Shown: in pieces, positions 24,139 through 36,348 of the stretch
Position numbering within the stretch: position 1 is the first letter of the stretch
How the letters are laid out: the number at the start of each line of letters is the position of its first letter
NCBI GenBank assembly: GCA_025890175.1
Contig: JANPYM010000008.1
Span: 2,360,102-2,424,101 of the forward strand
Origin: Ciborinia camelliae
Lineage: Eukaryota > Ascomycota > Leotiomycetes > Helotiales > Sclerotiniaceae
DNA: 64,000 nt
Direction: 5' to 3'
The notes under the pieces: model-generated
What the model was told of the DNA's origin: nothing
Database searches by the model: none
Seen by the model: only the letters and a program-made list of their open reading frames with translations
Made by a program: the position numbers and the translations under genes

Positions 24139-24444
24139 ATCTCATGCCTGAGACATTAGTATACTTCTTCGAAGGATAACATAAATAGAAGTGAAAGGGT
24201 TTCTGGGCACGGGTCGACCGACTGAATCTTTTTGGTCATATACGTTGGTCAAGCTATCTAGGGCGAGGCAGAGCTAGACCCCGCAATTCTGATGATTACC
24301 GTACAGTCATGTGAGCGTCTATCAAAACAATCCAACATGAAGGATCAGTTCATTTTGTCAATCTGATATATCTATACAGATTACCAGCAATCCGAAGCCA
24401 CCAAAGAAATGTAGCTGCTAAGTCTCAATGTTCAGCGCTCTACT

Positions 24445-25774
24445 TCAAAATGCAAATGTCTCGCCCACAAGCTTCTCACTTAGCTTCCACAAGCTTTCGG
24501 CCGTCTCTTTATTGAGAGCGTAATCTTTGGTCTCGGTGTAGATCTGGTTCTCGACAATGAAAGCTGGTGATGACGCTGTAAAGTTGATTAGCCTCAGAGT
24601 CATTATGAACATCTAGGACTGTGTATTCCTAGAATGAGAATTTGCATACCAGTTAAAGATGGGTTCAAAGCGGTGAAGAGGACTACGCCTGTTGTTTGTT
24701 TCAACGTCACCAGATTTTGCGGGGGGAGGGGATTTCCTATTACAGTACTTGGTTAGCATTGCTTTCAGTGCAGATATATCAATCAATCAATGAATCAGCA
24801 TGCGAAAGCGAAATGACACCTACCATCGTTGCGTTTGATTGCCAGTGTATAAGCATCGGCAAACAAATCATTGTCTACACTAGAATTGACCAATAACTTG
24901 CTCTCCAGGGTTACTACGTTAGAGACTTGTTAGTAAAAAGCCCTCGACGTGGAGTAGAACCTAACGTACCACCGGGATGGCATATTAATGTTGTGACACC
25001 CTTTCCCTTCAATCGGGAATTGAGAGCGACATTAAAGAGTATCATGGCCGTCTTCGCTTGTCCATATGCGACCCATGGACTATATGTCTTTCCATCCTAG
25101 TGGTATAATAAGATCAGCCTCTACATCAACTACACATGTTTGCAAGTGCGAAACTGGAGAGCACTGACCTGGAAGTTGATGTCGTCGAGATTGGTTTCTC
25201 CAAGCTGGTAACCAAGACTGCCGACCTGCACAATCCTCGCCCCTTCATCCGCCGCCTTCAAAATTTCCCCAACCAGCAGATTCGTCAAGAGAAAATGACC
25301 CAAATAGTTAGCAGCAAATTGACTTTCCACTCCATCCACCGAGGTGACATAATTTCTCACAGCCATCACACCCGCATTATTAATCAGAACGTGGATTTTA
25401 TCCGTAGCCGCTTTTATTTTTTCCGCGGCTTGTCTCACACTCTTATTACTAAGAAGATCAATCTCGACGAAGGCAACTTCGATCCTTGGGTCGACTTTTT
25501 TGATAGCTTCGATCACGGAAGTGACCTTACTTTCGGTTCGGCCGACAAGAATGATGCGTTGGGGGTGCGCGGATGCGAGGGTGATGGCTGATTCGGCTCC
25601 TATACCGTTTTCGCTCGGTCCGGTTATGACGACTGATTCGAGAATGTTAGTTGAATCTTTGAAGTGTAAAGGGTTGACAGAATGATATCATAACGAACAT
25701 GTTTTGCCCTCCGCCTCCTTGGCGAAATGCTTGATCACATCATCGCCAGTAGTATCAAAATTAAACGAAGCCAT
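24445..25774 (-). CDS. Short-chain dehydrogenase/reductase (retinol dehydrogenase-like)
   Basis: This is an NAD(P)-dependent oxidoreductase of 324 residues. The model is complement(24445..24575, 24650..24736, 24824..24913, 24970..25096, 25169..25632, 25699..25774), with all phases consistent. Exon 1 starts MASFNFDTTGDDVIKHFAKE. The cofactor motif TGPSENGIG is at residues 29-37, split from exon 1 by a 66-nt intron with an unusual GTTCGT donor. NNAG is at about 110-113, and the catalytic Tyr191 and Lys195 are in YGQAK. The C-terminus, from CHPGG onward, is an extended substrate loop as in the WW-oxidoreductase/retinol dehydrogenase-like SDRs. No signal peptide is seen. Six exons make it the most intron-rich gene of the 20-26 kb block. 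Neighbours (GMC relic, MBOAT) suggest a role in tailoring a small molecule, which is inference. The substrate is unknown. Confidence 0.88.
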
Positions 25775-27007
25775 ATTTAAAATATAGAAATTTTGAATCC
25801 AAAAAAATAGGAGTAAAAAATTCCAAGTTATTTTCTAGTCTGAGTGAGAATCGAGTCAAGTTTTATGGTTTCTTTTATCTTTTATATATAGAAGAAAGAC
25901 ATAGAAATGGATGGGAGGGGAAACTACTTTAATCCTCAATCTAATCTCTCTCTCTTCTCACTAGGTACAATGGCCAAAGAAGACTTCTTCCTCGAAGATT
26001 CCATCATACGATTCCTATCAGTTGGCAATTCATGCAGTCATAAGGCTCAATAGATTACACTGCAAGACCATGTATGCCGCATGTATCCGTATCCGTATCT
26101 GTATCTGTCTCCGTATCTGTATCCAGATTAGATCTCTAGAAAATCTATCCATCGGCCAACAGATGAGATGAGATGAGAAATGATAAGGACCAAAGATACC
26201 TAGGTACCTACTCGAGAGAAGCGGGGAGACACGGGAGAGTTAAATGTTGGAAATTGTTGGAGACAACCAGGGGCTCAAATTCCTCCGTAAAAGAGAGGGA
26301 TCGGATATATATTACTCGACTCGTCTACATCCGCTCCAACTGTTGGTCATCATAATCCAGAAATCATAATGCCCAACTACCTACCAACAGTTTAGCTGAA
26401 GACTTCGAAATTCGGCAAACTGGCTTATTTCATTTCATTTTATCCCACAAATGCCTTTCACGAATGAATAATGAGATGATAAACCGTATTGCCCAGGTGT
26501 TGTACTTCCACGTGGGAGGAAACCGTAAACATGACTACTCTCCCCATATCAGCAGAGAGCTAGCCCCAACAGATAACTTCGTTGGGTATTCTTGTGTTGG
26601 TACTGACGATTAAAATAATGAATGGAGAGTAAAACCTTTTATGAAAAGAACTAAATGTAATAACTTATGAGACTTGGATTGAATGCGGATGATGGTAAAA
26701 GTTTGTGAAACTCATGAATGCGATTTGGTTGTGCGAGTTTGGAGCATGATAAGTATGGATTGGCAAAACACGTGGATGATGACTGCTATAGTATCGTCAA
26801 CACCAGAAAAATATGAACATCCAACACGCGCCGCATGAAATCACCAAGGTTGAAAAGTTCCGTCGTATTGTTGATTATTCAGTTGTAAATTCAATTCTAC
26901 AACAAACTGACCTGGCCAACTTTTAATCCCAGCCATTACATACGCCCAAACACCATACTGATGATCATCCACAAAGAATATCCCTTGGTGTTTCCCTACA
27001 GAAAAAT
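25775..27007. other. Intergenic, no gene seen
   Basis: The stretch holds the promoter of the SDR gene and the 3' region of the NUG1-like gene. Simple tracts occur (GTATCC/GTATCT repeats near 26085-26130, ATGAG repeats near 26163). ORFs are short and unconvincing. Confidence 0.5.
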
Positions 27008-28659
27008 CTACTCCTCCATAACCTCATCCTTTGAAGAACTATCACCCCATAATCCTTCCAACTTGAACTCTTCAGCCCACTCCTTAACAATCTCCTTCTG
27101 ATCACCCTTAACGTCCTCTCCAACAGAAGCACCAGCGATCTTCTCCGGTGCAATGGCTAAAATAGGGGCATCCATCCATCCCTGGATTCTTCCGTCTCTC
27201 CAATCTGTGATGACCGTCGTAGCAGCACTAGTAATATTTGGTACACCTCCCTTCCCGAGTCTTCCTCTCTTTCTCGCGACTTGGATGAGGAAGTCTGAGG
27301 TCGTATCGCCATTTACGGAAACCAATGGTGGTAATCCATAAACATCCATAAGTTTAGTGAGCATCTCTTGAGAAGCGCTCAATCTCTTTAATAGCAAGGC
27401 AACTGCGGGAACTGGGTCCTCGATTTGCTTAGGAGGGATGGCGTTTAAGAGAACAAGTCTAGCTTGTTCTTCAATTTTCGAGGTCTTGGATGAATCACCT
27501 GCGGTTGGGAAAACGATACCGGGAGAATCGAGGAGCGTCAATTTACTGTCGATTTTAACTCTTCGGAGAGATGTAGTAACACCAGCTTCAGCGCCAACGG
27601 GGCATGCTGCACCGGCACCACCAAGACGAGATGTGAGGGCATTGATGACGGAAGATTTTCCGACGTTAGGATATCCAATAACACCAACAGAAACAGAACG
27701 CTTGAGTTGTTTCGCTGCTGCAAATGATTTCAAAGCCTTGAAAAGTGTTTGCGATGTACTCTTCACAGTCAATTGACTATGATTGAAAGTATGTGCGTTT
27801 GCTGCTGGTCCGGAAGCTCGTAATGGTAAGGTTGGGAAATATCTTCGAAGGTGAATGAGCCATGCTTTGAGGACCGGAGGAGGGATAAGATCGATTTTGT
27901 TAAGAATAAGAATCAATCTCTTTCCACCACTTGCAGCGGCCATAACCATACGTTCGACTTCTTTCGATCGGGTACCTTCAGGGTCACGAGCATCGAGAAC
28001 ATAAAGAACAACATCTGCCTGATCAACAACCTGTTTGAAAACCTTGTCGAAAGCCTTTCTTGAACCATCTTTTCTTGTAGGTAATCCTGAGAGTTTAACA
28101 CCATCGAATGCATCATCGTCTTCCGATTCAGATTCCTCATCTTCGTCCATCTCGTCACCACTAACAAGCTCATCCTCATATTGCGCTGCTGCGGCTTTGG
28201 CACTGGCAAGTAAAGCTGCCATGGGATTAGAGTCCTCATCATCTTCATCCATATCATCATCCTCATCCATAAGGTCGATATCCTCCTCATCAACACCTTC
28301 CATTCTAGCTTCTACTTCTCGCTCTACTTGTTCTCCAGTCTTGGTAGCCTTCGCATCAGCTCGTCGTTTCGCAGCATCTTCAGCCTTTCTCCTTCTTCCT
28401 TCTTCAATCTCGGCCAAGATCTTATCTTTATATGGGAAGAGGTTTGGGATTCCAGGGTCCTTCTTTAATCGCGATCGCCATTCCGGATTTTTCTTTCCAT
28501 CCTTACGAGCTTTCTTTTGTTTTGCAACTGATGCTTTCTCGATCTTGTGACGAAGACGCACCGGAACTCGTTTACTCTTTGGCTCTATTTTTCAAATCAA
28601 TTAGTTGTCATATCCATGGAAACCAAAGAATTGGAATACTTACTTCCAACTTTAGGCAT
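27008..28659 (-). CDS. NUG1: NUG1-like nucleolar GTPase for 60S ribosome export
   Basis: Nug1 is a circularly permuted GTPase needed for assembly and export of pre-60S ribosomes. The model is complement(27008..28584, 28644..28659), 530 residues. A 16-nt first exon encodes MPKVG plus one base; the 59-nt intron (GTAAGT...AATAG) leads into KPKSKRVPVRLRHKIEKA, the basic GN3L/Grn1-type N-terminus. Two acidic stretches follow (about residues 105-125 and 145-165). GTPase motifs appear in permuted order: DARDP at about 205, G4 NKID at about 234, G1 GYPNVGKSS at about 309, and G3 DSPGI at about 359. The length matches yeast Nug1 (about 520). It is separated by a 610-bp divergent promoter from the phosphatase gene. 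The gene is intact. Confidence 0.93.
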
Positions 28660-29269
28660 CTTGAGTACTGTTGCACAATTCTCAAAAAGATGCTATTGAT
28701 ATGTAGTATTTTCGATATGGAATTTTTCGATTTTCCAAATATCCTTATCGTTCAAAAATTATTTTCTAATCCATCAACGCTAAGCTCAATAGCCTCTAGT
28801 TTGCAAACGCTAATCCAAATCACGTAACTCCGACAAATTGATCACATGACTCCGCCCGCTTCATTGCGGATGAGCCACTCCCAAGATTCATCTACTTATT
28901 TATTACTTGTGCTCCCCCGCCCATGTCCAAACTTCCATCATATTATATCAGAATCAAACATTTAGACATGACATTCATTCATTCATCATTTTGACCATTT
29001 AACCTTTGCACCCCTCGAAAGTCATAAGGAAACCCCAGTCAAGGATTTAACATCCAGGAGGTCTGAATCTATCAAAAGAAAAAAGTTTTGTTGCATATCG
29101 CATCTGAGGAGGTGAATTTCCAAATTGCTAGACTGGTCAAAGGGTCTCTCTCGCCAATCTTACATATCTCAACATCCACGCCACCATTTTCATTTTGGTA
29201 ACTTGGGTTTTGTTCCCCGCGATCGACTTATTTCATTCCATTCAATTATTCCTTGGATTGGTAGAAATC
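28660..29269. promoter_or_regulatory. Divergent promoter, NUG1-like gene and HAD phosphatase
   Basis: About 610 bp separate the two start codons, which face away from each other. It contains ATTCATTCATTCATC-type tracts and pyrimidine-rich runs. No specific operator can be named. Confidence 0.45.
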
Positions 29270-30544
29270 ATGGGTTCTATTCCGAGAGAGTTTTCTGCTC
29301 CGCCTCAAAAGGTGGTCTTTAAGGGGCTACTTTTCGATATGGATGGTACTATTATTGATAGTACCGATGCTATCGTTAAACACTGGCATCAGTAAGATCT
29401 CCCTTGCCAACAATCATGACAGAAATCTTCGACTAACCAAAAAACTTTAGGTTGGGAAATGAAATAGGAGTAGATCCTAATGTGATATTACAGACAAGTC
29501 ATGGAAGAAGAAGTATTGATGTCTTGAAGATTATTGCTCCAGAGAAAGCAAATTGGGATTGTAAGCTCCATGTCTTGGTTATTCCTCATCTCGATCCTCC
29601 GGCAACTCATTCAATTATCTCATTTCCTACATCTCTCTAAACTGAGCATAAATCCTTCTGCTCTGATTATTCACTCGCTACTGGTGAGACATTGAGAAAA
29701 CAGTTTGAAGACCAAGTATGGTTCTCGAATTTGTTTCTTCTGGAGAAAGAGAAATGAAGAGATCCAATTTCCAATTTTCATTGGATTTGTACTCGAGCTA
29801 AGAACCATGTTTGAGTCTGCTCGGGGGGTGGTGACCTCTCCTTCTCATAAAGAGTTTACTTGCTCAACCCCACATCACCCAACATCTTCCAATTCTACCT
29901 CACATACCGCAATACCATAACACCAGATCTAATTCTAATTAATCCAAACAACCATGACCTAACATTCCCAACCAGACATAAAACACATGGAAGGACTCCT
30001 CCCCAAAAACTACGGTGATGACGCCGTCGAAATCCCCGGCGCCCGCTCCCTCCTGGACTCGCTAACCACCGGTTCCCACCCCTGGGCCATCGTGACATCC
30101 GGTACATCACCCCTCGTCACAGGTTGGCTCAACGTCTTAAAGCTACCCATCCCCGAACATCTCGTCGTCGCCGAGGATGTTGAGAATGGAAAACCCGATC
30201 CAGGTACTTACCCCTTAACCCTATTTCTCCCCTTACCTTATCATGTTAAAAACAACCAACTAACCAACCCTCACCCCTCAGCCTGCTACAACATGGGCAA
30301 AGACAAACTAAATCTCAGCACGGCCCCCGAAGGCAGCATCATCGTCCTAGAAGACAGTCCCGCCGGGATCCGCGCCGGAAAAGCCGCAGGTTGTAAAGTA
30401 CTAGCGGTAGTAACCACGCATACCATTGACCAAGTCGTGTCCGCTGGCGCCGACTGGGTCGTCCAAGACTTATCGAGCTTAAAGGTCGTTGGAAAGAGTG
30501 AAGATGGTGGTGTAGAATTAGAAATTTCAAATGCGTTGGTTTAG
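29270..30544 (+). CDS. HAD-superfamily phosphatase, glycerol-3-phosphatase type
   Basis: The GPP family hydrolyses glycerol-3-phosphate to glycerol in the cytosol and matters for osmotic and redox balance; close relatives act on 2-deoxyglucose-6-phosphate. The model is join(29270..29391, 29451..29560, 29976..30203, 30282..30544), 240 residues, near the family's 250. HAD motif I is FDMDGT with Asp23 and Asp25, motif II is IVTSGTSP, motif III is NGKPDP, and motif IV is VLEDSPAGIRAGKAAG. I chose the ATG at 29270 because MGSIPREF leads directly into the domain; an in-frame upstream ATG at 29195 is possible. Intron 2 (29561-29975) is 415 nt, several times longer than the other two, yet the protein is continuous across it. 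The gene appears intact. Confidence 0.9.
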
Positions 30545-33200
30545 ATATAGTATCTAGAATTCGTTGCATAGATAGAGGGAGAGTTTGGAAATGAGATTTA
30601 TGATGGTAGGACTACAGGACTAGATTATAATCAAATCGGATGCGTGCCAAGTTCGTACTTTTGCTTATATCGATTTGCATGCGAGGAATGAGGAATGAAT
30701 ATTTTCAACTTCTTTACTTTACTTTACCTCTGATATTCCTTCCTGTTCAGTCTTTTAGGAACTTATGGATTGATTTGAATTCTAATGGTTAGCTTTAGCT
30801 TTCTACACCATCATGTTGTATCTTTTCGCCCCTAACGTCAGCCCATCTTCTTATCCCTTCTTCTCATCTTCACCTCGACCTCCTTGAAAGTTTATATCCA
30901 TCTTCTTTATATCCAGGGTTGGGCAAAGGGTAGGGTATACCTGGGGTAATTCGGGGTAAAACCTGGCGGGTAATTGCTTTTCTTTTTTTCTACAGGGTAG
31001 GGTAACTATTTTGTGAAATGTTTTGGGTATTTGGGGTACCCGCGGGTATATATTATGTGATCGTTCGATATAGTCGTTCAAAGTTTAAAAAAGGGAGAGG
31101 GAGTGGAAAAGATAAAAGATGAAAAGAATGAAAAATTATAAGTGGAAGGGAGGTAAGGGTTAGAGTTTGATTTTGATTTTGATTTTGATTTTTTAGGGTT
31201 AGTATGTAGAAAGTAAGTTATTTCAACCTCTAAGACTCAGAGTATCTAATATAATGAGGAGAACAAGTAATAATCAATAATTTTCAACTCCCTTAAACGT
31301 TTCACCATCCATCTATCTTGCCATTCAAATTTCATTGTCCAAGTCCAACGGCCAAAAGCCCCCGAGTTACTAAGTTGAACTCCAAAACAAAATAAATCAA
31401 AATCAACCACCCCTCTCTCCTCTTCATTCTCTATCAGAAAAATAAGGATAGAATTCTAACCTTTGAACCCAAAAGTCTAAACCCAATTTTAACTCTTAAA
31501 TAATGTCTCATGTATGTAACATGAAACTCCACATCCATTACACGCTCAGTTAATATGTCCGCCCCTTTTTTTTCCTAACCTCTTTCCTCACCTCTTTATT
31601 CCTCTCTGCACCCCGCTCCCCTATCCTTTTATCCCATCCCATCTATTCACCTACTTTCCTACATTCAATCCTCAACTTTCTAATTCTATAGCCCCCAAAC
31701 CCCAAAACACCTCAAGCTTCTTTGAATTCCACCCTGTATACCCACAAAAAAGCCTACCGCCAATCAATATTCAATATTCAATATTCAATCTCCAATCCTT
31801 TATTCTCTTTCTCATCCCCCCCATATCCCCAGTAACAGGGGTGGTTATATCAAGTCACATAGGGACTAGACTAGCGTAGTATTAGCTTAGGACCTGGCTT
31901 ATAAGCAGCCACAGTTAAAGTCAAAATCTTATAATTCCTCTCTTCTTCAACCGTTCACTCTCCTACTCTTCTAGTCTACTCTCGTAATCTTTATATCTAA
32001 AACAAATTAATTCATTCAGCCCTCGTACTTCGTACTTGGTATATCATTACATTTAAACATCATTTAAACATCATATACCTATCAACAGTAAATCCATCCC
32101 CTCGCTTCTCCACCCGACAATCTCGCTCCAAAAGAACCCACAAAATAGTAATCCCATTCCCAATCCTAACTACTTATCATCCCATATCATGCAACGAAGA
32201 AACAACTTCAATTTTAATTTCAACTTAGGGTTTTTATACTAATGACCCATCCCGTCCCCATTCCCATATCCTATAGCCCATATCCCACATCCCATCTATA
32301 TTCCATCCCATCCCAATCCTCCTCCACATATAAAACAATAAAACATTCAAATAAATACAATCTACCTCTACCACCCCTCACCACACACCACAGCATACAC
32401 AAGATAAATTACCGATAACATTTACGAATATATATATTCATACAGATGATACTATCCTCTAAATCCCACCCATCCCTCCTCCATCACTCTATTCTCCACC
32501 TCCTATCCCTCTATCCCTCTATCCTTCTATCCTTCTATCCACCACCCCCCACCTCGCATACCGAAATAACCCATCAAAATACCAATACAACACAACCCAA
32601 CACACCACATCATCATATCACCAACAAAAAGAGGAACGATGAACGATGAACAATAAACGATGAACAATAAACGATGAACAATGAACGATGAACAATGAAC
32701 GATGAAATAGTACCTATAACCAACCATAAGCGAGACATCAATTCCAGATTTTAAACTTTAATGCCAAGCCCAAGCCCAACTCTAGTTCAAATTCAGCTCA
32801 AATTCAGCTCAAATTCAAATTCAACCCCAAAACCGAAGCCGAAGACGAAGACGAGATATTATGATGATAATGATGATGATAATGATGATGATGATGATGA
32901 TGATAATGATGATGATGTATGTATGCGCAAAATACGTATACTATATATAAACACATGATGCATTGTAATGTATATGATATATATACAAATGCGAAACAAA
33001 GTCCCACGCCAAGTCAAAAAAAAACAAGAAAAAACGTAAGTAGGTAGGTAGTCAAAGTCAAAGTCAAAGTCAAATTGATATCATTTTCTCAATCATACAA
33101 ACATACGCATGCATCTACTCCTGCCTGAGATTCCCATCCCTTTCAATCCCTTTGCTTCCCTTTGGATGAGCCCCAATCCACCCTGATCCACCACTCAATT
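30545..33200. repeat. Convergent 3' spacer with simple and dispersed repeats
   Basis: No gene is supported. It separates the convergent phosphatase and DIS3 genes. It holds a GGGTA-rich dispersed repeat (30917-31085, listed separately), pyrimidine-rich tracts, a 14-bp minisatellite at 32642-32706 (unit AACGATGAACAATA or ...ATG, about 4.6 copies), a (GAT)n tract at about 32862-32918, and GTCAAA repeats near 33051-33074. Confidence 0.7.
30917..31085 (+). repeat. GGGTA-rich dispersed repeat, copy A
   Basis: The copy is rich in GGGTA and GGGGTA words and ends with GGTACCCGCGGGTATATATT followed by TTCAAAGTTT. Its last 100 bp or so align with 50001-50092, starting at a shared TCTACA and ending at a shared CAAAGTT. 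Many differences are G/A or T/C. I see no coding capacity and no terminal repeats. Confidence 0.6.
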
Positions 33201-36200
33201 TTATACAGAAGACCCCTCATCTCCACTCTCAAGCGAGGAGCCACCCTTCTTCTTTCCCTTCCCCTTTCCCTTGGCCTTGGCCTTGGACTTGCCCTTAACC
33301 ACATCCGCATCCGCATCCACCAACTCAGCCTTAATCTTCCTCTTCCCCGTACTCTCCTCCTTAATATCACTAATCCTAACCATCACCTTCCCAAACAATT
33401 CGACTCTAACTTCTCTGCTCCCCTTGGTCGTCAAAACATAATTCTCCGCATCAAACTCTGCCTCCGGTTCGGGTTCCGCGAGATCTCTCAAGCGAATGAG
33501 AGACTCGATACCAAACCTCGGGACAAAGACGACAAATCCATTACTGAAGACCTTCATGACGAAACCTTCTTCCTCGACGATGCGACCCTTAAGCGCTTGA
33601 CCCACGTAATATTCAATCGAGGCACGACCTGCTTGTTGAGCGTTACGGTGACGAACATTGATATTTTTGCAAACACTTTCAAGTTTTCCCTTGCTGCGGA
33701 CACTGGCTGCAAGAGGTTCGTAGTCAATTGCCGCTGCAAGTTGTCGATGGGCGACGAGATCAGCATAACGACGAATGGGCGATGTGAAATGGGTGTAAAT
33801 TTCTGATGCTAAACCATAATGACGGAACTCGGGGTAAGCTTGTGTACCAGAGCAGAAATATTCTGCAGACATCATGCAGCGAGTTGCCATGATACGGACA
33901 AGGGTGTTAAAGAAGGGTTCAGCGGGGTCAACACATCCATCGAGGGTATCTGCGAGTTCTCTAGATGAGCCGACCTTTAGTTCAAGACCACGTTTGACCT
34001 TGAGTTGATTGGCGAGTTCTTCGAAGTTTGTTTTGGGAGGGGCGGCGTGGCGACGGAGCATGGCTGTTTGTGGGAAGGCGGAATAAATCTTAGCTGCTAC
34101 GCTGGTATTGGCGAGAAGCATAAATTCTTCGACTAGAGACATGGTATCAAGGTGCTTTTTCTGTTTGATGTCTATTGGGTCTGAAGTCTCAGATTCCATC
34201 TCCACTCTAACTTCTGGCGAAGAGAGACTCAAAGCTCCAGCATCCATACGCTTTTGCTTGAATTTTTTAGACAACATGAGAAGGGTACGAATGTTGGTAG
34301 TGAGTTCATCTTGTTGCGAAGCATCGTCAACACGTTTTTGGGCATCTTCATAACTGAATGCTTCTCGTGATTTAATGACGGATTTTGTGTATTCCGCATT
34401 CACGATCTCGGCTTCAGGTGTAATTTCCCACAAACAAGAAAAAGCATATCTCTCGACGTATGGCTTAAGGGAGCACAGATCCGTCCCAAGTAACATCGGT
34501 AACATATCAATTCGCTTATCTACTAGATAAACGGTAGTGCCTCGTATACTTGCTTCTGCATCCATTGCATTATTTGGTTTGACGAAATGTGAGACATCTG
34601 CAATGTGGACACCCACTTCGTAATTGCCATTGGGCAAAGGTCTCGCATGCAATGCGTCATCAATATCTTGACAGCCTATTGGATCGATACTGCAAATATT
34701 AAGACCGCGAAGGTCGCGTCTGTTTTTCCATCCTGGATCATCCACACTTGGAGGTACAATCCAATCATGCCCCTCTGCTGGTAAACAATCTAAAACTGTT
34801 TTTGGGAATGGTCTGTATTGTACGTCGTATTCCAAAAGTAAAGCTTCTGTCTCGGCACCTTTTGTTTCCAGCTCACCGAGAGAACGAACAAAATGACCAA
34901 CCGGATATCTAGAATCTCTATCCCAGGAGTCGATGGTGACTAAAACTCGCTTTCCTAGAATCTCACCCGCTTGTCGCGTTCTAACACGAATTTTTGGTAT
35001 CCTCTTATCCATAGGAATAAGGAATACGGTTTGTTGCTTGCGTCCTTGTTTCACCGATTGACTAACTGATGATTCATCCACATGACCAACATATTGTCTC
35101 CAATTGCGCTTTACGACGCCAACTACCCTAGCAGTTGGTTGCGGTCGATTCTCCGTACCCTTGCTGTGGGTCTTCTTTACTTCTTCTTGCAGCGCACGTC
35201 TTTCTTTCTCGGTAACGACGGCTTCTCCCTCATCAGCATCGGCATTCTCATCCTTGTTCAAGGTTTCTTCCTCGATGATTTTTGTAGATGGCTCCTTCCA
35301 TTGGTCTTTGGGTAATACCTCGATGACAACAACATCACCCTGCACTGATCTATTAATGTTCTCTCTGCCAAGAACAAGTAATGATTTGTCGAAAGCTGGA
35401 ACATTTACAGAACCCTCCAGATAGTTGTATGGCGAAACATTGAATATACCCTGATGTAACGTGCCGTTCTTGACACCAGTCATCATTTTCGATACCGAGT
35501 AATATTCCTGATATAAGTTTCCAGTAGTTCTGGCATCTCGGGCCTCTTTGTCTTCCTGCGCAGCGCTAATCATATCCAGTAATTGATCCGCATTTTCCAA
35601 TCCACTAACATATTCCCGAAGGGAGCATGCTTGAATACCATCACGCTTTGCCTTTTTCAGGTTCTCCTTATCATCACTGAGCATTACCACAGCAGGTGTC
35701 TTTTTCGAGCGTCCTCCCGAAGCCTTTACTGCTTGTGTGATATGTTCGCCGTACCATTTGACTGCGCGTCTGACCGCTCTATCATTTCTATCATTTATAG
35801 ATTCTCCAGTCTCTCTAACCACATAGGTCTCCAGACGAAAATCGTTAAAGAAAACATAAAATCGTTTGTCCTCACTCTTCGTAAGCCCGATCAAACGATT
35901 GTAAAGCGGCAGCGATCGATTTCGTAACTCCTCAAGGACTGTCTGTAGTATGATGACATCGTAGAAGGCAGATGCCTGTTCGAAAAGATCGAGGGCGTTC
36001 AGTAATGCATTAGTATCGGGGACCAGGTAATGACCTTGAGGGTATGCTTTCGTTCCAGCAGGCTTTTCGGATAGAACAAAGGGTGGCACTGCATTAAAGT
36101 GAGTCGACTACCATGGGTAAACATACATTTACATTATCGAGACCAAACTTACCGACACCACTTGCATCTGGTGGCGCAGTTTTGAGGCAGCTGTCGCAAA

Positions 36201-36348
36201 GCTTAGATGAGCAGGGAATATCTTGTCGAAGATATAATTCACGAACAATCTTCTGAACTTTGCCACTTTTGGTAGATCGTACATAGACTTTACTTGAGAT
36301 ATTAGATGAGTAGGGATCCGATCCCATAGATCGTTTGAGACTCGTCAT
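33201..36348 (-). CDS. DIS3: DIS3/RRP44 catalytic subunit of the RNA exosome
   Basis: Dis3 is the 3'-5' exoribonuclease and endonuclease of the exosome, in nucleus and cytoplasm, degrading and processing rRNA, mRNA and non-coding RNA. The model is complement(33201..36088, 36153..36348), 1027 residues against about 1000 in yeast. The 64-nt intron joins DASGV to VPPFVLSEKP. The N-terminal CR3 motif has three cysteines (CSSKLCDSC). The PIN domain has LVPDTNALL with Asp at about 90 and VVMLSDDKE. Two cold-shock domains follow. The RNB domain carries SIDPIGCQDIDDALHA at about 532-547, with the catalytic Asp cluster complete although the usual PPG is PIG. A C-terminal S1 domain precedes a Lys/Gly-rich tail (KGKSKAKAKGKGKGKKKGG). 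All catalytic residues I can check are present. Confidence 0.96.

Noticed and set aside
28035..28550. 171-codon Ser-rich plus-strand ORF
   Set aside because: It is antisense to the acidic region of the NUG1-like gene; Asp/Glu codons read backwards give Ser runs.
33162..33806. 214-codon plus-strand ORF
   Set aside because: It lies antisense to the conserved S1/RNB part of DIS3, whose reading is certain.
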